Positions 1 to 13,523 of a DNA stretch of 64,000 nt are shown piece after piece. Location of the stretch: NCBI GenBank assembly GCA_913757435.1, contig CAJYDM010000001.1, positions 868,001-932,000 on the forward strand, given 5' to 3'. Below the pieces are notes generated by a model. The model was not told the origin of the DNA, did no database searches, and worked only from the letters and a program-made list of their open reading frames with translations. This stretch comes from Syntrophomonas sp. DTU019 (GTDB lineage: Bacteria > Bacillota > Syntrophomonadia > Syntrophomonadales > Syntrophomonadaceae). The position numbers were made by a program, and so were the translations under genes. Each line of letters begins with the position of its first letter. Position 1 is the stretch's first letter.

Positions 1-1
1 G

Positions 2-2056
<2,055 letters not shown>

Positions 2057-2113
2057 AGTTGTTCTATAAAGGCTCGTTGACAGTGCTGTAACTGCTGGAA
2101 AGGAGAGTCTGCC

Positions 2114-5100
2114 TTGTTAGATGTCAATAACTTTGAGCGGATTAAAATTGCCCTGGCTTCACCCGAACAGATCCGTTCCTGGAGCAGTGGGGAGGTCAAA
2201 AAACCTGAGACCATAAACTACCGCACCTTAAGACCTGAAAAAGAAGGGCTGTTCTGTGAGAAGATCTTTGGCCCCGTAAAAGATTGGGAATGCCATTGCG
2301 GCAAATACAAAAGGGTCCGTCATCGCGGCATAGTCTGCGACCGTTGTGGTGTGGAAGTGACCACCTCCAAGGTGCGGCGGGAGCGCATGGGGCACATTGA
2401 ACTAGCCGCCCCGGTGTCACACATCTGGTACCTCAAGGGCATACCCAGCCGTATGGGCCTGTTATTGGACATGTCCCCCAAAGTTTTGGAAAAAGTCATT
2501 TATTTTGTTAATTACATCGTAATCCACCCCGGCGACACCCCCTTGTTGAGAAAACAGTTGCTCAATGAGAAGGACTACCGTGAAAACCGGGAGCGTTACG
2601 GAGATACCTTCAAAGCTGGTATCGGCGCTGAAGCCATAAAAGTGCTGTTGAGTGAGATAGAACTGGAGAGCATGTCAGAGGAACTGAAAGAAGAGATAGC
2701 CACCACCACCGGGCAGCGCAAAGGACGGGCCATCAAGCGCCTGGAAGTAGTGGAGTCTTTCCGCCTTTCAGGTAATGATCCGGAATGGATGATAATGGAT
2801 GTTTTACCAGTCATTCCGCCGGAGTTGCGTCCCATGGTACAACTCGACGGGGGGCGTTTTGCCACCTCTGATTTAAACGACCTGTACCGCCGGGTGATCA
2901 ACCGCAACAACCGTCTAAAACGCCTTTTGGACCTGGGTGCACCAGATATCATCGTGCGCAATGAGAAACGCATGTTGCAGGAAGCTGTAGACGCTCTGGT
3001 AGATAACGGCCGTCGCGGTCGTCCCGTCACCGGGCCTGGAAACCGTCCCCTGAAATCCCTTAGCGATATGCTAAAGGGCAAACAGGGCCGATTCCGGCAA
3101 AATCTCCTCGGCAAAAGGGTGGACTATTCGGGTCGCTCAGTTATAGTGGTCGGTCCCAATCTCAAGATGCACCAGTGCGGTCTGCCCAAAGAGATGGCTT
3201 TGGAGCTGTTTAAGCCCTTTGTCATGAAAAAGCTGGTCGACCGCGGCATCTCTTCCAACATAAAGAGCGCCAAGAAAATGGTGGAACGCGGGAGAGAAGA
3301 GGTCTGGGATATCTTAGATGATGTAATCAAAGAACATCCGGTGCTGTTAAACCGCGCCCCCACCCTACACCGTCTCGGCATACAGGCTTTTGAGCCGGTC
3401 CTGGTGGAAGGCCGCGCCCTGCAGCTTCATCCGTTAGTATGCACAGCTTATAATGCTGACTTCGACGGTGACCAGATGGCGGTGCACGTGCCCTTGAGCG
3501 CTGAAGCCCAGACTGAGGCCAGGTTGTTGATGCTGGCCAGCAACAACATCCTCAATCCCAAGGATGGCAAGCCGGTGTGCACCCCCACCCAGGATATGGT
3601 CATCGGCATGTTCTACCTGACCTATATGAGCCAGGAAGAGCTGAACCGCCCCGCGGATACACTGCGCTCTTTTTCCAGTCCTGAAGAAGCCCTTATGGCC
3701 TACGAACTGGGTCAAATTGAGCTGCGCGAAAAAATCCGTGTCAAGATGTCCTTCACTATCAATGACGAACACCATTATAACGAGATTGTGGAGACCTCTG
3801 TAGGCCGAGTCATATTCAATGAAGTCATGCCTGACAGCATTGGCTTTCACAATGAAGTGGTAGACAAAAAGAAACTGGGCAACATTGTTTATGAATGTTA
3901 TCAGCGTGAAGGCAATGCCCGCACCGCTGAGATGCTTGACGGCATCAAACGCCTGGGCTACAGGTACAGTACCAAGGCCGGCATTAGCGTAGGGGTCACC
4001 GATTTTGAAACCCCTGAAGCCAAAGGGCGCATCCTGGCTGAAGCCGAGCAGGTGGTGGACAGTATCGAAGAAGACTTCTTGTTTGGCCTGATCACCGAAG
4101 ATGAACGCCACAGCCAGGTGGTGGAGATATGGAACCAGGCTACCGATGATGTCACCGATGCCCTCAAAGCGTCGCTGCCCGAAGACAACCCGGTCTATAT
4201 GATGGCTGTCTCCGGAGCCCGCGGTAATTTTCAGCAGATCCGCCAATTGGCAGGCATGAGGGGGCTGATGGCTGACCCTTCAGGCAAGATCATCGACCTG
4301 CCCATCAAGGCTAACTTCCGTGAGGGTTTGACAGTTCTAGAATACTTCATTTCCACCCACGGGGCCCGTAAAGGCCTGGCTGACACCGCCTTGCGCACCG
4401 CTGACTCCGGATATCTGACCCGTAGACTGGTGGACGTATCTCAGGATGTAATTGTCAGGGAAGATGACTGTGAGTCCGTGGAAGGCATCTATGTGGAGAA
4501 GATCACGGAAGGTTCACAGCTTATTGAGCCTCTCCATCAGCGCATTATCGGCCGGGTATCGGTAGACAGCATTCATCATCCGATAACCGGAGAGGTTATG
4601 GTGCATGAAAATGAAATGATCAATGATGATGTAGGCAACGCTATTGAGAAAGCCGGTATTGACCGGGTAAAAATAAGAAGCGTTTTAACCTGCAAGACCA
4701 AACACGGGGTGTGCAAGAAATGTTACGGCCGCAACCTGGCCACCGGCTACGATGTCGAGATTGGCGAAGCGGTCGGCATCCTAGCTGCGCAGTCCATTGG
4801 CGAGCCCGGTACACAGTTGACCATGCGTACCTTCCACACTGGAGGTGTGGCCGGCGAAGACATCACCCGTGGTCTGCCCCGTGTTGAGGAACTTTTTGAG
4901 GTACGCAAACCTAAAGGTCAGGCGGTGGTGGCCGAAGCTACCGGCAGGGTCAAACTGTCGGAGAACAAAGGCCGCCGGGAAGTTATTATTTTGGGCGATG
5001 AGGAGGAACAGCTAGGGTCTTACCTGGTGCATTACGGTTCCCGGCTCAAGGTCGCGGAAGGTGATTGGGTAGAACTGGGTGATGCCCTGACCGAGGGTCC

Positions 5101-5629
5101 TTTAAATCCCCATGACATCCTCAAGACCAAGGGCATGCAGGATGTGCAGCGTTATATCCTGCAGGAAGTGCAGAAGGTGTACCGTTCCCAGGGGGTTGAC
5201 ATCAGCGACAAACACATCGAGATCATGATCCGGCAAATGCTGAAGAAGGTCAAGATCGAGTACTCGGGAGACACCTCCATGCTGCCCGGGGCCTTTGTGG
5301 ATGTTTCCAGCTTTGAAGAAGAGAACCGCCGGGTCATTGAGCAAGGAGGCCTTCCTGCGGTATGCTCGCCCATGCTCTTAGGTATAACCAAAGCTTCGCT
5401 GAATACTGATTCCTTCTTGTCGGCGGCCTCTTTCCAGGAGACCACTAAGGTGTTGACCGAAGCTGCTATCAAGGGCAAGATCGATTACTTGATCGGTTTG
5501 AAGGAGAATGTCATCATCGGCAAGCTGATACCAGCCGGCACTGGTTACTCCATTTACCGCAATATTAAGGTATCAGAACAAGCGGCACCGGATGCGGCAC
5601 CTTTGCAGGAAGAGCCGGTTTTACAATAA
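2114..5629 (+). CDS. rpoC: RNA polymerase beta' subunit
   Basis: Complete, 1171 residues, the usual Firmicutes length. It starts at TTG with AAGGAGAG ahead of it. The N-terminal zinc site is CHCGKYK...CDRCG (residues ~60-78). The catalytic magnesium loop [12 protein letters not shown] lies near residue 450. The second zinc cluster (a Cys near 788, then [11 protein letters not shown] near 860) and the [21 protein letters not shown] bridge/trigger region follow. It is the partner of RpoB in the core enzyme. A short 57-bp spacer separates the two genes, so they are co-transcribed. Confidence 0.98.
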   Translation: MLDVNNFERIKIALASPEQIRSWSSGEVKKPETINYRTLRPEKEGLFCEKIFGPVKDWECHCGKYKRVRHRGIVCDRCGVEVTTSKVRRERMGHIELAAPVSHIWYLKGIPSRMGLLLDMSPKVLEKVIYFVNYIVIHPGDTPLLRKQLLNEKDYRENRERYGDTFKAGIGAEAIKVLLSEIELESMSEELKEEIATTTGQRKGRAIKRLEVVESFRLSGNDPEWMIMDVLPVIPPELRPMVQLDGGRFATSDLNDLYRRVINRNNRLKRLLDLGAPDIIVRNEKRMLQEAVDALVDNGRRGRPVTGPGNRPLKSLSDMLKGKQGRFRQNLLGKRVDYSGRSVIVVGPNLKMHQCGLPKEMALELFKPFVMKKLVDRGISSNIKSAKKMVERGREEVWDILDDVIKEHPVLLNRAPTLHRLGIQAFEPVLVEGRALQLHPLVCTAYNADFDGDQMAVHVPLSAEAQTEARLLMLASNNILNPKDGKPVCTPTQDMVIGMFYLTYMSQEELNRPADTLRSFSSPEEALMAYELGQIELREKIRVKMSFTINDEHHYNEIVETSVGRVIFNEVMPDSIGFHNEVVDKKKLGNIVYECYQREGNARTAEMLDGIKRLGYRYSTKAGISVGVTDFETPEAKGRILAEAEQVVDSIEEDFLFGLITEDERHSQVVEIWNQATDDVTDALKASLPEDNPVYMMAVSGARGNFQQIRQLAGMRGLMADPSGKIIDLPIKANFREGLTVLEYFISTHGARKGLADTALRTADSGYLTRRLVDVSQDVIVREDDCESVEGIYVEKITEGSQLIEPLHQRIIGRVSVDSIHHPITGEVMVHENEMINDDVGNAIEKAGIDRVKIRSVLTCKTKHGVCKKCYGRNLATGYDVEIGEAVGILAAQSIGEPGTQLTMRTFHTGGVAGEDITRGLPRVEELFEVRKPKGQAVVAEATGRVKLSENKGRREVIILGDEEEQLGSYLVHYGSRLKVAEGDWVELGDALTEGPLNPHDILKTKGMQDVQRYILQEVQKVYRSQGVDISDKHIEIMIRQMLKKVKIEYSGDTSMLPGAFVDVSSFEEENRRVIEQGGLPAVCSPMLLGITKASLNTDSFLSAASFQETTKVLTEAAIKGKIDYLIGLKENVIIGKLIPAGTGYSIYRNIKVSEQAAPDAAPLQEEPVLQ

Positions 5630-5642
5630 GAAAACGCACTAT

Positions 5643-5692
5643 CTGGCGGTCCCCAAATTAATCATGGTTGTAATTGACTGGGGGACCACCAG
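5643..5692 (+). other. Long hairpin between rpoC and the L7Ae gene
   Basis: CTGG-c-GGTCCCC at 5643-5654 pairs with GGGGACC-a-CCAG at 5681-5692, opposed by one C-A mismatch; the loop can pair further (AATTA with TAATT). No T-run follows, so it is not a typical intrinsic terminator. It may be a processing site or attenuator. It overlaps the promoter for the str genes. Confidence 0.5.
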
Positions 5693-5702
5693 GTGCTAAA
5701 AT
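5674..5702 (+). promoter_or_regulatory. Sigma-A-type promoter for L7Ae-rpsL-rpsG-fusA
   Basis: TTGACT (5674-5679) and TAAAAT (5697-5702) are separated by exactly 17 bp, about 70 bp upstream of the L7Ae-like start. The -35 box falls inside the loop side of the 5643-5692 hairpin. Confidence 0.6.
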
Positions 5703-5772
5703 ATTTAAGTGCGTGGCAAATAAGCTCGAATAATCTAGCTCGCCTATTTTCTGATGTTCGGAGGTTTATCTG

Positions 5773-6042
5773 TTGCCACTGAATGATCTAAAACAATCAA
5801 CTCGGGTGATCGGCGCCAAACAGGTTAAAAAAGCCATAACCCGGGGAATAGTAAGCAAGGTATACATTGCCTGTGATGCCGAGCCCCATGTGGTTGAACC
5901 CATTAAACAACTGTGCCACCAGCACCAGGTAGACATTGAAATGGTGAACAGCAAGAAGACCCTGGGGGAAGCCTGTGGCATTGATGTGGGTTCAGCAACC
6001 GTGGCATTGCTTGACAATAACATGGGGAAGGAGGTGCAATAG
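5773..6042 (+). CDS. L7Ae-family kink-turn RNA-binding protein
   Basis: 89 residues of the L7Ae/L30e/S12e/Gadd45 fold, like YbxF/RplGB of Bacillus: a basic N-terminus with [11 protein letters not shown], then VYIACDAEP, and a C-terminal [17 protein letters not shown] that matches the family loop contacting kink-turn RNA. Start is TTG after CGGAGG; the stop overlaps the rpsL start by one base. Family members bind k-turn RNA or the ribosome; the role of this bacterial paralogue is not established. It sits at the usual place between rpoC and rpsL. Confidence 0.93.
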   Translation: MPLNDLKQSTRVIGAKQVKKAITRGIVSKVYIACDAEPHVVEPIKQLCHQHQVDIEMVNSKKTLGEACGIDVGSATVALLDNNMGKEVQ

Positions 6043-6419
6043 TGCCAACCATCAATCAATTGATAAGAAAAGGGCGCGAGAAAATGGAAAAGAAGTCTAC
6101 TGCGCCCGCGTTAAAGAGCTGCCCCCAGAAGCGCGGGGTATGCACGCGTGTTTACACCACCACGCCGAAAAAGCCGAACTCTGCATTGCGTAAGATCGCC
6201 AGGGTGCGCCTTTCCAACGGTATTGAGGTGACCGCTTATATCCCCGGCATCGGCCATAACCTGCAGGAACACTCCGTGGTCTTGATCAGAGGCGGTCGTG
6301 TAAAAGACCTGCCAGGGGTAAGATATCATATCATTCGAGGAACCTTGGACGCTGCCGGTGTTCAGAACCGCAACCGGGGCAGATCCAAATACGGCACCAA
6401 ACGGCCTAAGAAAAAATAG
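6042..6419 (+). CDS. rpsL: 30S ribosomal protein S12
   Basis: 125 residues with the signature [11 protein letters not shown] (about residues 40-50) of the decoding-centre protein. GTG start with AAGGAGGTG six bases upstream, inside the preceding gene, so translation is coupled. It is the first classical gene of the str operon. The basic C-terminus ending in KKK is normal. Confidence 0.98.
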   Translation: MPTINQLIRKGREKMEKKSTAPALKSCPQKRGVCTRVYTTTPKKPNSALRKIARVRLSNGIEVTAYIPGIGHNLQEHSVVLIRGGRVKDLPGVRYHIIRGTLDAAGVQNRNRGRSKYGTKRPKKK

Positions 6420-6433
6420 GAGGGAGGCGCGAT

Positions 6434-6904
6434 ATGCCAAGAAAGGGACCCGTACCCAAAAGAGATGTTCTGCCCGATCCCATTTATCATAGCAAGTATT
6501 TCACCAAGCTGGTCAATCAGATCATGTGGGACGGCAAAAAAAGCTTAGCGGAGAAAATCTGCTATTCGGCTTTTGACATAGTTGCTAAAAAAACCGGCAA
6601 AGACCCCATGGATGCCTTCGAAATCGCCATGAAGAACATCACCCCGATTCTCGAAGTGCGCGCCCGCCGGGTCGGTGGTGCCAACTATCAGGTGCCGGTT
6701 GAAGTTAGGCCGGAAAGAAGGCAAACCCTGGCCATTCGCTGGCTGGTTGGTTATGCTCGCAAGCGCGGTGAAAAAACCATGGCGCAACGCCTGGCCGGTG
6801 AAATCGTCGATGCCTACAATAGCACCGGCGCATCAGTTAAAAAGAAAGAGGATACGCATAAGATGGCCGAGGCCAACCGGGCCTTTGCCCATTACCGTTG
6901 GTAA
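6434..6904 (+). CDS. rpsG: 30S ribosomal protein S7
   Basis: 156 residues, the standard length. The start [16 protein letters not shown], the [16 protein letters not shown] block and the C-terminal NRAFAHYRW are diagnostic of S7, which nucleates assembly of the 30S head and contacts the E-site tRNA. ATG is preceded by AGGAGGGAGG. In other bacteria S7 autoregulates the str operon; no specific site for this was identified here. Confidence 0.98.
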   Translation: MPRKGPVPKRDVLPDPIYHSKYFTKLVNQIMWDGKKSLAEKICYSAFDIVAKKTGKDPMDAFEIAMKNITPILEVRARRVGGANYQVPVEVRPERRQTLAIRWLVGYARKRGEKTMAQRLAGEIVDAYNSTGASVKKKEDTHKMAEANRAFAHYRW

Positions 6905-6925
6905 TCCGCTTGTGCTGGGAATGTC

Positions 6926-9019
6926 ATGACTGAGAAGTCAGATTTAGCCGCAATTAGAAATATTGGTATCATGGCCCATATAGATGCCGGCAAGACCACC
7001 ACCACCGAAAGGATCCTTTTCTATTCAGGAAGGGTTCATCGTATGGGAGAAGTCGACAAAGGCACCGCTACTATGGACTGGATGAGCCAGGAGCAGGAAA
7101 GGGGTATAACCATCACCTCTGCTGCTACTACCTGTGCCTGGAAAGATACGGTTATTAATATTATCGACACGCCCGGGCATGTGGACTTTACTGTTGAGGT
7201 AGAACGTTCCTTGCGCATACTCGACGGAGCCATTGGGATATTCTGTGCCGTGGCCGGGGTGCAACCGCAGTCGGAGACAGTGTGGCGGCAGGCTGACAGA
7301 TACGGCACCCCCCGAATCGCCTATATCAATAAGATGGACCGGATCGGGGCTGATTTTTATAGAGCGGTCAACATGATCCGCAACGGCCTGGGCAGCGAAC
7401 CGGTCCTGCTCCATCTCCCCATCGGGGCAGAGGATCTTTTCTCCGGTGTCATCGATCTCATCCGGCTCAAGGCCTACATATATGAGGAAGACAGCGGAGA
7501 ACATTTCCTGGTTAAAGAACTTACCGACGAACAGATGGAAGAAGCCCTGGAATATCGCCAAGAGTTGTTGGAAAAACTAGCTGAGTTCGATGACGGCATC
7601 CTGGAGAAATACCTGGATAGTGATGAAATCAGTGTTGAGGAAATACAGCACGCGCTGCGCGTGCTCACCATTCAGAACAAGATCGTGCCGGTATTATGCG
7701 GCTCATCGTTTAAAAACAAAGGGGTTCAGATGCTCCTGGACGCGGTGGTCGATTACCTGCCTTCACCACTCGACATCCCCCCAGTCAAGGGTGTCAATCC
7801 CAAGTCGGGTGAGGAAATTATCCGCCAGGCCGATGTTGCCGGGCCGCTATGCGCCCTGGCTTTTAAAGTAGCGGTGGATCCGTATGTGGGCAAACTGACC
7901 TATTTCAGGATTTATTCCGGCAAGGCGAAAGTCGGCAGCACCATTATGAACAGCGGCAAGAATCGCCGCGAACGCATCACCAAGATCCTTAAGATGCATG
8001 CCAACCATCGCGAGGAGATCCAGGAAGCTTTTGCCGGTGATATTGTGGCCGGGGTAGGCTTAAAGGACACTGTGACCGGAGATACACTGTGCAGCGAGCA
8101 TGACAGCATTATCCTGGAGGCTATTCAATTTCCAGAACCGGTGGTAGACGTGGCCATCGAAGCCAAAACCAAGGCTGACCAGGATAAAATCGGTGAAAGC
8201 CTGCGCCGCCTGGCTGAAGAGGATCCTACCTTCAGAACCCGTGTGGATGCAGAAAGTGGTCAGACCATCATCTCCGGAATGGGAGAATTGCACCTGGAGA
8301 TCATCGTAGACCGACTCTTGAGGGAATTCAAGGTCAATGCCAATGTTGGCAAACCTCAGGTTTCATATAAGGAGACGGTCAAGAAGAAACATGGCGCTGA
8401 AGCCCGTTTCGATAAGCAAGCTGGCGGACGTGGCCAATTCGCGCATGTTATTTTGGATATCGCACCTCGGGCTGAAGGTCAGGGGGTGTTGTTTGTGGAT
8501 AAATCCAATCAAGAACATATACCCAAAGAGTTCGTACCCGCCATTGAAAGTGGGGTGTTAGAAGGTCTACAGGCCGGGATTTTAGCAGGTTATCCAGTCG
8601 ATGATGTGGAGGTCACCCTTAAGGGCGGTACTTATCACGAAGTTGATTCGACTGAGCAGGCATTTAAAGTTGCTGCAGTGATGGCTCTTAAAGACGCCCT
8701 CCAGGCGGCCGAACCTGTTCTGTTGGAACCGATAATGGACATCGAAATTGTCAGCCCGGAAGAATATGTAGGAGATATCATTTCAGATCTCAATGCTCGC
8801 CGGGGTAGGGTGATGGGTTTTGAAGAGAACCGTCACAGCAAGATCATCAACGGCGAAGTTCCGTTGGCGGAGACCTTCGGCTACGCAACCGCCCTGCGTT
8901 CTGCAAGTCAGGGCCGGGCTAGTTTCTCTATGCAGATTAAGAACTTTGCGGAGGTGCCCGCATCAAAGGCCAGAGAGATCATGGCTAAAAGGTATGGCAT
9001 ACCCCTACAGGATTTGTAA
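6926..9019 (+). CDS. fusA: Elongation factor G
   Basis: 697 residues. GTPase motifs: [13 protein letters not shown] (G1, residues ~17-29), the switch region [15 protein letters not shown] (G3) and NKMD (G4). Domains II-V follow, with the conserved GMGELHLEI in domain III/IV and the domain IV loop YKETV...GRGQFAHV. It catalyses ribosome translocation and, with RRF, recycling. The ATG lies 21 bp after rpsG but the Shine-Dalgarno (GGGAATG) is weak compared with all neighbours, which suggests coupling to rpsG. Confidence 0.98.
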   Translation: MTEKSDLAAIRNIGIMAHIDAGKTTTTERILFYSGRVHRMGEVDKGTATMDWMSQEQERGITITSAATTCAWKDTVINIIDTPGHVDFTVEVERSLRILDGAIGIFCAVAGVQPQSETVWRQADRYGTPRIAYINKMDRIGADFYRAVNMIRNGLGSEPVLLHLPIGAEDLFSGVIDLIRLKAYIYEEDSGEHFLVKELTDEQMEEALEYRQELLEKLAEFDDGILEKYLDSDEISVEEIQHALRVLTIQNKIVPVLCGSSFKNKGVQMLLDAVVDYLPSPLDIPPVKGVNPKSGEEIIRQADVAGPLCALAFKVAVDPYVGKLTYFRIYSGKAKVGSTIMNSGKNRRERITKILKMHANHREEIQEAFAGDIVAGVGLKDTVTGDTLCSEHDSIILEAIQFPEPVVDVAIEAKTKADQDKIGESLRRLAEEDPTFRTRVDAESGQTIISGMGELHLEIIVDRLLREFKVNANVGKPQVSYKETVKKKHGAEARFDKQAGGRGQFAHVILDIAPRAEGQGVLFVDKSNQEHIPKEFVPAIESGVLEGLQAGILAGYPVDDVEVTLKGGTYHEVDSTEQAFKVAAVMALKDALQAAEPVLLEPIMDIEIVSPEEYVGDIISDLNARRGRVMGFEENRHSKIINGEVPLAETFGYATALRSASQGRASFSMQIKNFAEVPASKAREIMAKRYGIPLQDL

Positions 9020-9046
9020 AACAGGAAAGGAAAGGTGAGAGAACAG

Positions 9047-10246
9047 ATGGCAAAGGCTAAATACGAAAGGACGAAACCCCATCTAAACATCGGGACCATC
9101 GGACACATCGACCATGGCAAGACCACCTTGACGGCGGCGATAACTCTGGTCTTATCCAAAGTCGGGGGCGCGAAGGCGACGTCGTATGCTGAAATAGACA
9201 AAGCCCCGGAAGAAAAAGAAAGAGGTATCACCATCAACACCTCCCATGTGGAATATCAGACCGAGAACCGGCACTATGCCCATGTGGACTGCCCGGGTCA
9301 TGCCGACTACATCAAAAATATGATCACCGGCGCGGCGCAGATGGACGGAGCCATCCTGGTGGTATCCGGTGCTGACGGCCCCATGCCGCAGACCAGAGAG
9401 CACATCCTGTTGTCCAGACAGGTAGAAGTGCCCTACATCGTGGTATTCGTAAACAAGGTCGACATGGTGGATGACGAAGAACTGTTGGAACTGGTCGACA
9501 TGGAAGTGCGTGAACTGTTGAGCTTCTATGAATTCCCTGGAGACGACCTGCCGGTAGTGAGAGGTTCAGCCTTAAAAGCCTTAGAATGCGGATGCGGGAG
9601 CCGTGACTGCGAGTGGTGCGGACGCATTTGGGAACTGATGGACTCAGTAGACAGCTACATCCCCTTACCGGAGAGAGCGGTAGACAAACCGTTCCTGATG
9701 CCCATAGAAGACGTATTCACCATCACCGGACGCGGTACGGTGACCACCGGCAGAGTAGAACGCGGACAGGTCAAAGTAGGTGATGAGGTAGAGATCGTAG
9801 GGATGCGGGAGCAGACCAGAAAGACCGTATGCACCGGAGTTGAGATGTTCAGGAAGCTTTTAGACTATGCTGAGGCGGGGGACAACATAGGCACCCTGTT
9901 AAGAGGTGTGGACCGCAAAGAAGTGGAAAGAGGCATGGTATTGGCCAAGCCTAATAGCATCAAACCATTGACCAATTTCAATGCCGAAGTATATGTACTG
10001 ACCAAAGAAGAGGGCGGAAGGCACACCCCGTTCTTCGGCGGCTATCGCCCCCAGTTTTACTTCAGGACCACTGACGTGACCGGCATCATCCAGCTGCCCG
10101 AGGGAGTGGAGATGGTAATGCCCGGGGACAACGTGCAGATGTCTATCGAACTGATCACTCCCATCGCTATCGAGCAGGGACTGCGCTTCGCCATCCGTGA
10201 AGGCGGCAGGACCGTGGGCGCCGGCGTGGTCACTTCCATCAGTTAA
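9047..10246 (+). CDS. tuf: Elongation factor Tu
   Basis: 399 residues from ATG at 9047; AGGAAAGGTGAG upstream favours this over the GTG at 9035. GTPase motifs [18 protein letters not shown] and NKVD are intact. The protein delivers aminoacyl-tRNA to the ribosome. Between GSALKALE and IWELMD it carries C-x-C-x4-C-x2-C ([11 protein letters not shown]), where the Bacillus protein has a short Cys-free stretch. I recall similar Cys-rich EF-Tu in Desulfotomaculum/Moorella relatives, so this is a clue to lineage and possibly a metal site. Confidence 0.98.
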   Translation: MAKAKYERTKPHLNIGTIGHIDHGKTTLTAAITLVLSKVGGAKATSYAEIDKAPEEKERGITINTSHVEYQTENRHYAHVDCPGHADYIKNMITGAAQMDGAILVVSGADGPMPQTREHILLSRQVEVPYIVVFVNKVDMVDDEELLELVDMEVRELLSFYEFPGDDLPVVRGSALKALECGCGSRDCEWCGRIWELMDSVDSYIPLPERAVDKPFLMPIEDVFTITGRGTVTTGRVERGQVKVGDEVEIVGMREQTRKTVCTGVEMFRKLLDYAEAGDNIGTLLRGVDRKEVERGMVLAKPNSIKPLTNFNAEVYVLTKEEGGRHTPFFGGYRPQFYFRTTDVTGIIQLPEGVEMVMPGDNVQMSIELITPIAIEQGLRFAIREGGRTVGAGVVTSIS

Positions 10247-10267
10247 GCTAGAGCAACGAATGTCTTG

Positions 10268-10294
10268 GTTGGGAAGGTTTTTATCCTTCCCAAC
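10268..10294 (+). other. Hairpin between tuf and rpsJ
   Basis: GTTGGGAAGG (10268-10277) pairs perfectly with CCTTCCCAAC (10285-10294) across a TTTTTAT loop. No T-run follows. It may be a processing or partial-termination site separating the str and S10 transcripts. Confidence 0.5.
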
Positions 10295-10339
10295 TGGACA
10301 CCCGGATGCGTGTACAAAGCTAAGGAGGTTTAACAAAGC

Positions 10340-10648
10340 GTGAATGGGCAAAAAGTAAGGATTAGACTAAAGGCATTTGATCACAAGCTTCTGGACCAGT
10401 CCTCACAGAAGATCGTGGACACTGCCAAGAAGAATGGCTCCAGTGTTTCTGGGCCCATCCCTCTGCCTACGGAAAAGAGCATTTATACCATTTTGAGGTC
10501 TCCCCATGTTAACAAGGATTCCAGGGAGCAGTTTGAGATGAGAACTCACAAGCGCCTGATCGATATCCTGGACCCCAACCCCAAAACCATAGATGCCCTG
10601 ATGCATCTGGACCTGCCCTCCGGGGTGGATATTGAAATCAAATTATAA
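10340..10648 (+). CDS. rpsJ: 30S ribosomal protein S10
   Basis: 102 residues with the family blocks [12 protein letters not shown] at the N-terminus, GPIPLPTEK, and RTHKRLIDI near residue 70. S10 is a 30S head protein and also the NusE antitermination factor. GTG start with AAGGAGG upstream. It opens the S10 operon; the 93-bp gap after tuf contains a strong hairpin. Confidence 0.98.
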   Translation: MNGQKVRIRLKAFDHKLLDQSSQKIVDTAKKNGSSVSGPIPLPTEKSIYTILRSPHVNKDSREQFEMRTHKRLIDILDPNPKTIDALMHLDLPSGVDIEIKL

Positions 10649-10713
10649 GACTATCGCTGCTTACAGGACCAGTGGTAAAAAAAGGTTGTGGAGGCAGCAG
10701 CCAGCTAAGAGAA

Positions 10714-10744
10714 GTGAAGTTGGAAACCACGTCCAACCTATCAC
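10714..10744 (+). promoter_or_regulatory. Leader hairpin upstream of rplC
   Basis: In the 126-bp rpsJ-rplC gap, GTTGGA (10719-10724) pairs with TCCAAC (10732-10737), and GTGA (10714-10717) can pair with TCAC (10741-10744). The structure lies 16 bases ahead of the rplC Shine-Dalgarno. It is a candidate for translational control of the S10 cluster; function is inferred only from position. Confidence 0.35.
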
Positions 10745-10774
10745 TCAGAAAAGACCAACAAGGAGGTACAAAAC

Positions 10775-11413
10775 ATGGCTGGAAATCTGAATAAAGCTAT
10801 ACTTGGCGTAAAAGTCGGCATGGCCCAGATCTTTGATGAAGAGGGCAAGGCGGTGCCGGTTACTGTGGTAGAAGCCGGGCCTTGTACAGTATTACAGAAG
10901 AAAACCGAGAACCTAGATGGTTATAACGCGATTCAGGTAGGTTTTTACAACCTGAAAGAGAAACTGGCCAACAAGCCCATTAAAGGGCATTTTAAGAAGG
11001 CTAATGTGAAGCCCTTGCGGTTTATCCGCGAGTTTCGCATTGACAATGTAGACCAATACGAGGTTGGTCAGGACATTCAGGCGGATGTGTTTGCCAGCGG
11101 CGAATTGGTTGATGTAGTGGGGACCTCCAAGGGCAAAGGCTTCGCCGGCGGGGTGAAGCGCCACAACTTTGCGCGGGGATCCATGGGGCACGGTTCCAAA
11201 TACCACCGGCGTCCCGGTTCACTAGCAGCCAAAGGGCCGGCACGTGTTTTTAAAGGAAGAAAGTTACCCGGTAGATTAGGCGGGTCCAGAGTAACCGTCC
11301 AAGGCCTGAAGGTAGTAAAAGTCTATCCGGAGAGAAATTTGATTTTGATCAGGGGATCGATTCCAGGGCCCAAGAGAGGCCTTGTAACCATAAAGAATTC
11401 GGTCAAGGCATAA
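10775..11413 (+). CDS. rplC: 50S ribosomal protein L3
   Basis: 212 residues. [14 protein letters not shown] at the N-terminus and the C-terminal half [29 protein letters not shown] are diagnostic of L3, whose long loop reaches the peptidyl-transferase centre. ATG start after AAGGAGG. It is followed 24 bp later by rplD. Confidence 0.98.
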   Translation: MAGNLNKAILGVKVGMAQIFDEEGKAVPVTVVEAGPCTVLQKKTENLDGYNAIQVGFYNLKEKLANKPIKGHFKKANVKPLRFIREFRIDNVDQYEVGQDIQADVFASGELVDVVGTSKGKGFAGGVKRHNFARGSMGHGSKYHRRPGSLAAKGPARVFKGRKLPGRLGGSRVTVQGLKVVKVYPERNLILIRGSIPGPKRGLVTIKNSVKA

Positions 11414-11437
11414 AGGCCGGCAAAGGAGGGTAATCAA

Positions 11438-12061
11438 GTGCCTAAAGTAGCCATGTATAATATGAGCGGGGCCCAGGTTGGAGAGCTTGAATTAAATGAC
11501 CAGGTATTTGGCATCACTCCCAATCAAACGGTTCTGCATCAATTTATAAAAATGCAGTTGAACAACCGTAGGGTTGGTACTGCTTCAACCAAAACGAGGG
11601 CTGAGGTCCGTGGCGGAGGCAGAAAGCCGTGGAGACAAAAAGGAACCGGACGCGCCCGCTCAGGCAGCAGCCGCAACCCCTTATGGAGAACCGGTGGGGT
11701 CACCTTCGGTCCCAGGCCCAGGGATTATTCCTATACCATGCCCCGTAAAGTCAGAAGGCTGGCTATGAAGTCAGCGTTGAGCAGCAAGGTTCTGGACAAT
11801 AACCTGATCGTGTTGGATGATCTGAAATTCGATCTTCCCAAGACCAAAGCTATGCTACAGACCCTGGAATCCCTGCAGGTATATAAAAAGGCCCTGGTGG
11901 TAATAGCCGATGTAGATCAGAACGTCATCAAGTCGGTTCGCAACATCCCGGGAGTGAAACCGCTGCCGGTAGATTACATGAACGTATACGACCTGATGAA
12001 CTATGATGTCCTGCTCATCACCAAGGATGCCGTTGCCAGGGTAGAGGAGGTATTTGCGTAA
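11438..12061 (+). CDS. rplD: 50S ribosomal protein L4
   Basis: 207 residues. The central loop with [20 protein letters not shown] (residues ~57-76) is the L4 tentacle lining the exit tunnel; the C-terminal Rossmann-like part contains [18 protein letters not shown] start after AAAGGAGG. In other bacteria L4 regulates the S10 operon; no L4 target structure could be proven here. Confidence 0.98.
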   Translation: MPKVAMYNMSGAQVGELELNDQVFGITPNQTVLHQFIKMQLNNRRVGTASTKTRAEVRGGGRKPWRQKGTGRARSGSSRNPLWRTGGVTFGPRPRDYSYTMPRKVRRLAMKSALSSKVLDNNLIVLDDLKFDLPKTKAMLQTLESLQVYKKALVVIADVDQNVIKSVRNIPGVKPLPVDYMNVYDLMNYDVLLITKDAVARVEEVFA

Positions 12062-12062
12062 G

Positions 12063-12350
12063 ATGAGAGACTATCGAGATATAATCATCAAGCCGATCGT
12101 CACCGAGAAATCAATGGGACTTTTGGCTGACAATAAATATACATTCGTTGTTGATAAGAAGGCCAATAAGACTGAGATCAAGAACGCCATAGAGAACATT
12201 TTCAATGTCAGGGTGGAAAAGGTTTACACCATGATCGTGAAGGGCAAACCGAAGCGTCAAGGCCGCACCAGCGGATATACCCCGGATCGCAAAAAGGCCA
12301 TCGTGATCTTGAAATCGGGCCAGAAGATTAAGCTGTTTGAAGGTATGTAA
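12063..12350 (+). CDS. rplW: 50S ribosomal protein L23
   Basis: 95 residues from the ATG at 12063, one base after the rplD stop. The frame also offers TTG at 12054, but that lies too close to the GAGGAGG site (12044-12050) and gives a non-typical N-terminus. [30 protein letters not shown] and [13 protein letters not shown] are classic L23. The protein sits at the tunnel exit and docks trigger factor and SRP. Confidence 0.96.
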   Translation: MRDYRDIIIKPIVTEKSMGLLADNKYTFVVDKKANKTEIKNAIENIFNVRVEKVYTMIVKGKPKRQGRTSGYTPDRKKAIVILKSGQKIKLFEGM

Positions 12351-12383
12351 GCCGCCTAATGACGTTGCAAGGAGGGACACCAG

Positions 12384-13208
12384 ATGGGCATTAAAAAATT
12401 CAGGCCTACCACACCCAGCAGAAGACAGATGACAGTGATGACTTTTGAAGAAATCACTAAGACCGAACCCGAAAAAAGCCTTACCGTTCCCCTGAAAAGC
12501 ACTGGCGGACGCAATGCCAAAGGGCGCATGACGGTCAGACATCGGGGCGGAGGACATAAGCGTTTGTATCGCATTATTGATTTCAAACGCAACAAAGACC
12601 AGGTTCCGGCCAAAGTAGCGGCCATCGAGTATGATCCCAACCGCTCAGCCAATATCGCTCTGCTGCATTACCAGGATGGCAGCAAAGCCTATATCATCGC
12701 ACCCCAGAATTTGCATGTGGGGGACACCATCGTATCCGGCACCGGTTCCGACATAAAAGTCGGTAATGCCATGGCATTAAAAGATATCCCGGTGGGTTCA
12801 CTGATCCATAATATCGAACTCAGACCCGGCAAAGGCGGCCAGTTGGTGCGCTCGGCAGGAACCGTAGCCCAGCTCATGGCTAAGGAAGGCGCTTATGCTC
12901 ATGTGCGTCTGCCTTCCGGAGAAGTGCGCCTGATACATGTCAATTGCCGTGCCACCATAGGGCAGATCGGCAATCTGGAACACGAAAACATGACTATCGG
13001 TAAAGCTGGTCGCGCCAGATGGATGGGCATCAGGCCGACTGTCAGAGGATCGGTTATGAACCCGGTGGATCACCCCCATGGCGGCGGCGAAGGCCGGGCC
13101 CCCATCGGGCGCAAATACCCGGTTTCACCGTGGGGCAAGATAGCGATTGGCGGCAAGACCCGCAAGAAAAAACCTTCTGACAAGATGATCGTCAAGAAGA
13201 GGAAATAA
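12384..13208 (+). CDS. rplB: 50S ribosomal protein L2
   Basis: 274 residues. [18 protein letters not shown] near residue 38 and the C-terminal [20 protein letters not shown] with the essential His of the peptidyl-transferase region are present. L2 is needed for subunit association. ATG start after AAGGAGGG. Length and motifs are standard. Confidence 0.98.
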   Translation: MGIKKFRPTTPSRRQMTVMTFEEITKTEPEKSLTVPLKSTGGRNAKGRMTVRHRGGGHKRLYRIIDFKRNKDQVPAKVAAIEYDPNRSANIALLHYQDGSKAYIIAPQNLHVGDTIVSGTGSDIKVGNAMALKDIPVGSLIHNIELRPGKGGQLVRSAGTVAQLMAKEGAYAHVRLPSGEVRLIHVNCRATIGQIGNLEHENMTIGKAGRARWMGIRPTVRGSVMNPVDHPHGGGEGRAPIGRKYPVSPWGKIAIGGKTRKKKPSDKMIVKKRK

Positions 13209-13221
13209 AGGAGGTCTTTAG

Positions 13222-13506
13222 ATGGCTAGGTCACTCAAAAAAGGACCTTATTGCGAAGAAAAGCTTCTGGCAAAGGTTGAACAAATGAACGAATCTGGTA
13301 AAAAAACCGTTATTAAAACCTGGTCACGGCGCTCCACCATATTCCCGCAAATGATAGGGCATACCCTGGCGGTGCATGATGGTAAAAGGCACGTGCCAAT
13401 ATACATCACCGAAGATATGGTTGGCATGAAATTGGGTGAATTCGCACCTACCAGGACTTATCGGGGTCATGCCGGCAAATCCGAAAAAACGAGCAGATCC
13501 AGGTAG
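13222..13506 (+). CDS. rpsS: 30S ribosomal protein S19
   Basis: 94 residues beginning [16 protein letters not shown], with [15 protein letters not shown] and the C-terminal [12 protein letters not shown] block. It forms the S13-S19 complex in the 30S head near the A and P sites. ATG preceded by AAAGGAGG, 13 bp after rplB. Confidence 0.98.
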   Translation: MARSLKKGPYCEEKLLAKVEQMNESGKKTVIKTWSRRSTIFPQMIGHTLAVHDGKRHVPIYITEDMVGMKLGEFAPTRTYRGHAGKSEKTSRSR

Positions 13507-13523
13507 AAAGGAGGCAAATCAGG

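Noticed and set aside
3434-4246. 270-codon minus-strand ORF inside rpoC
   Set aside because: It is antisense to a fully conserved rpoC segment and encodes no known pattern; a shadow of the coding frame.
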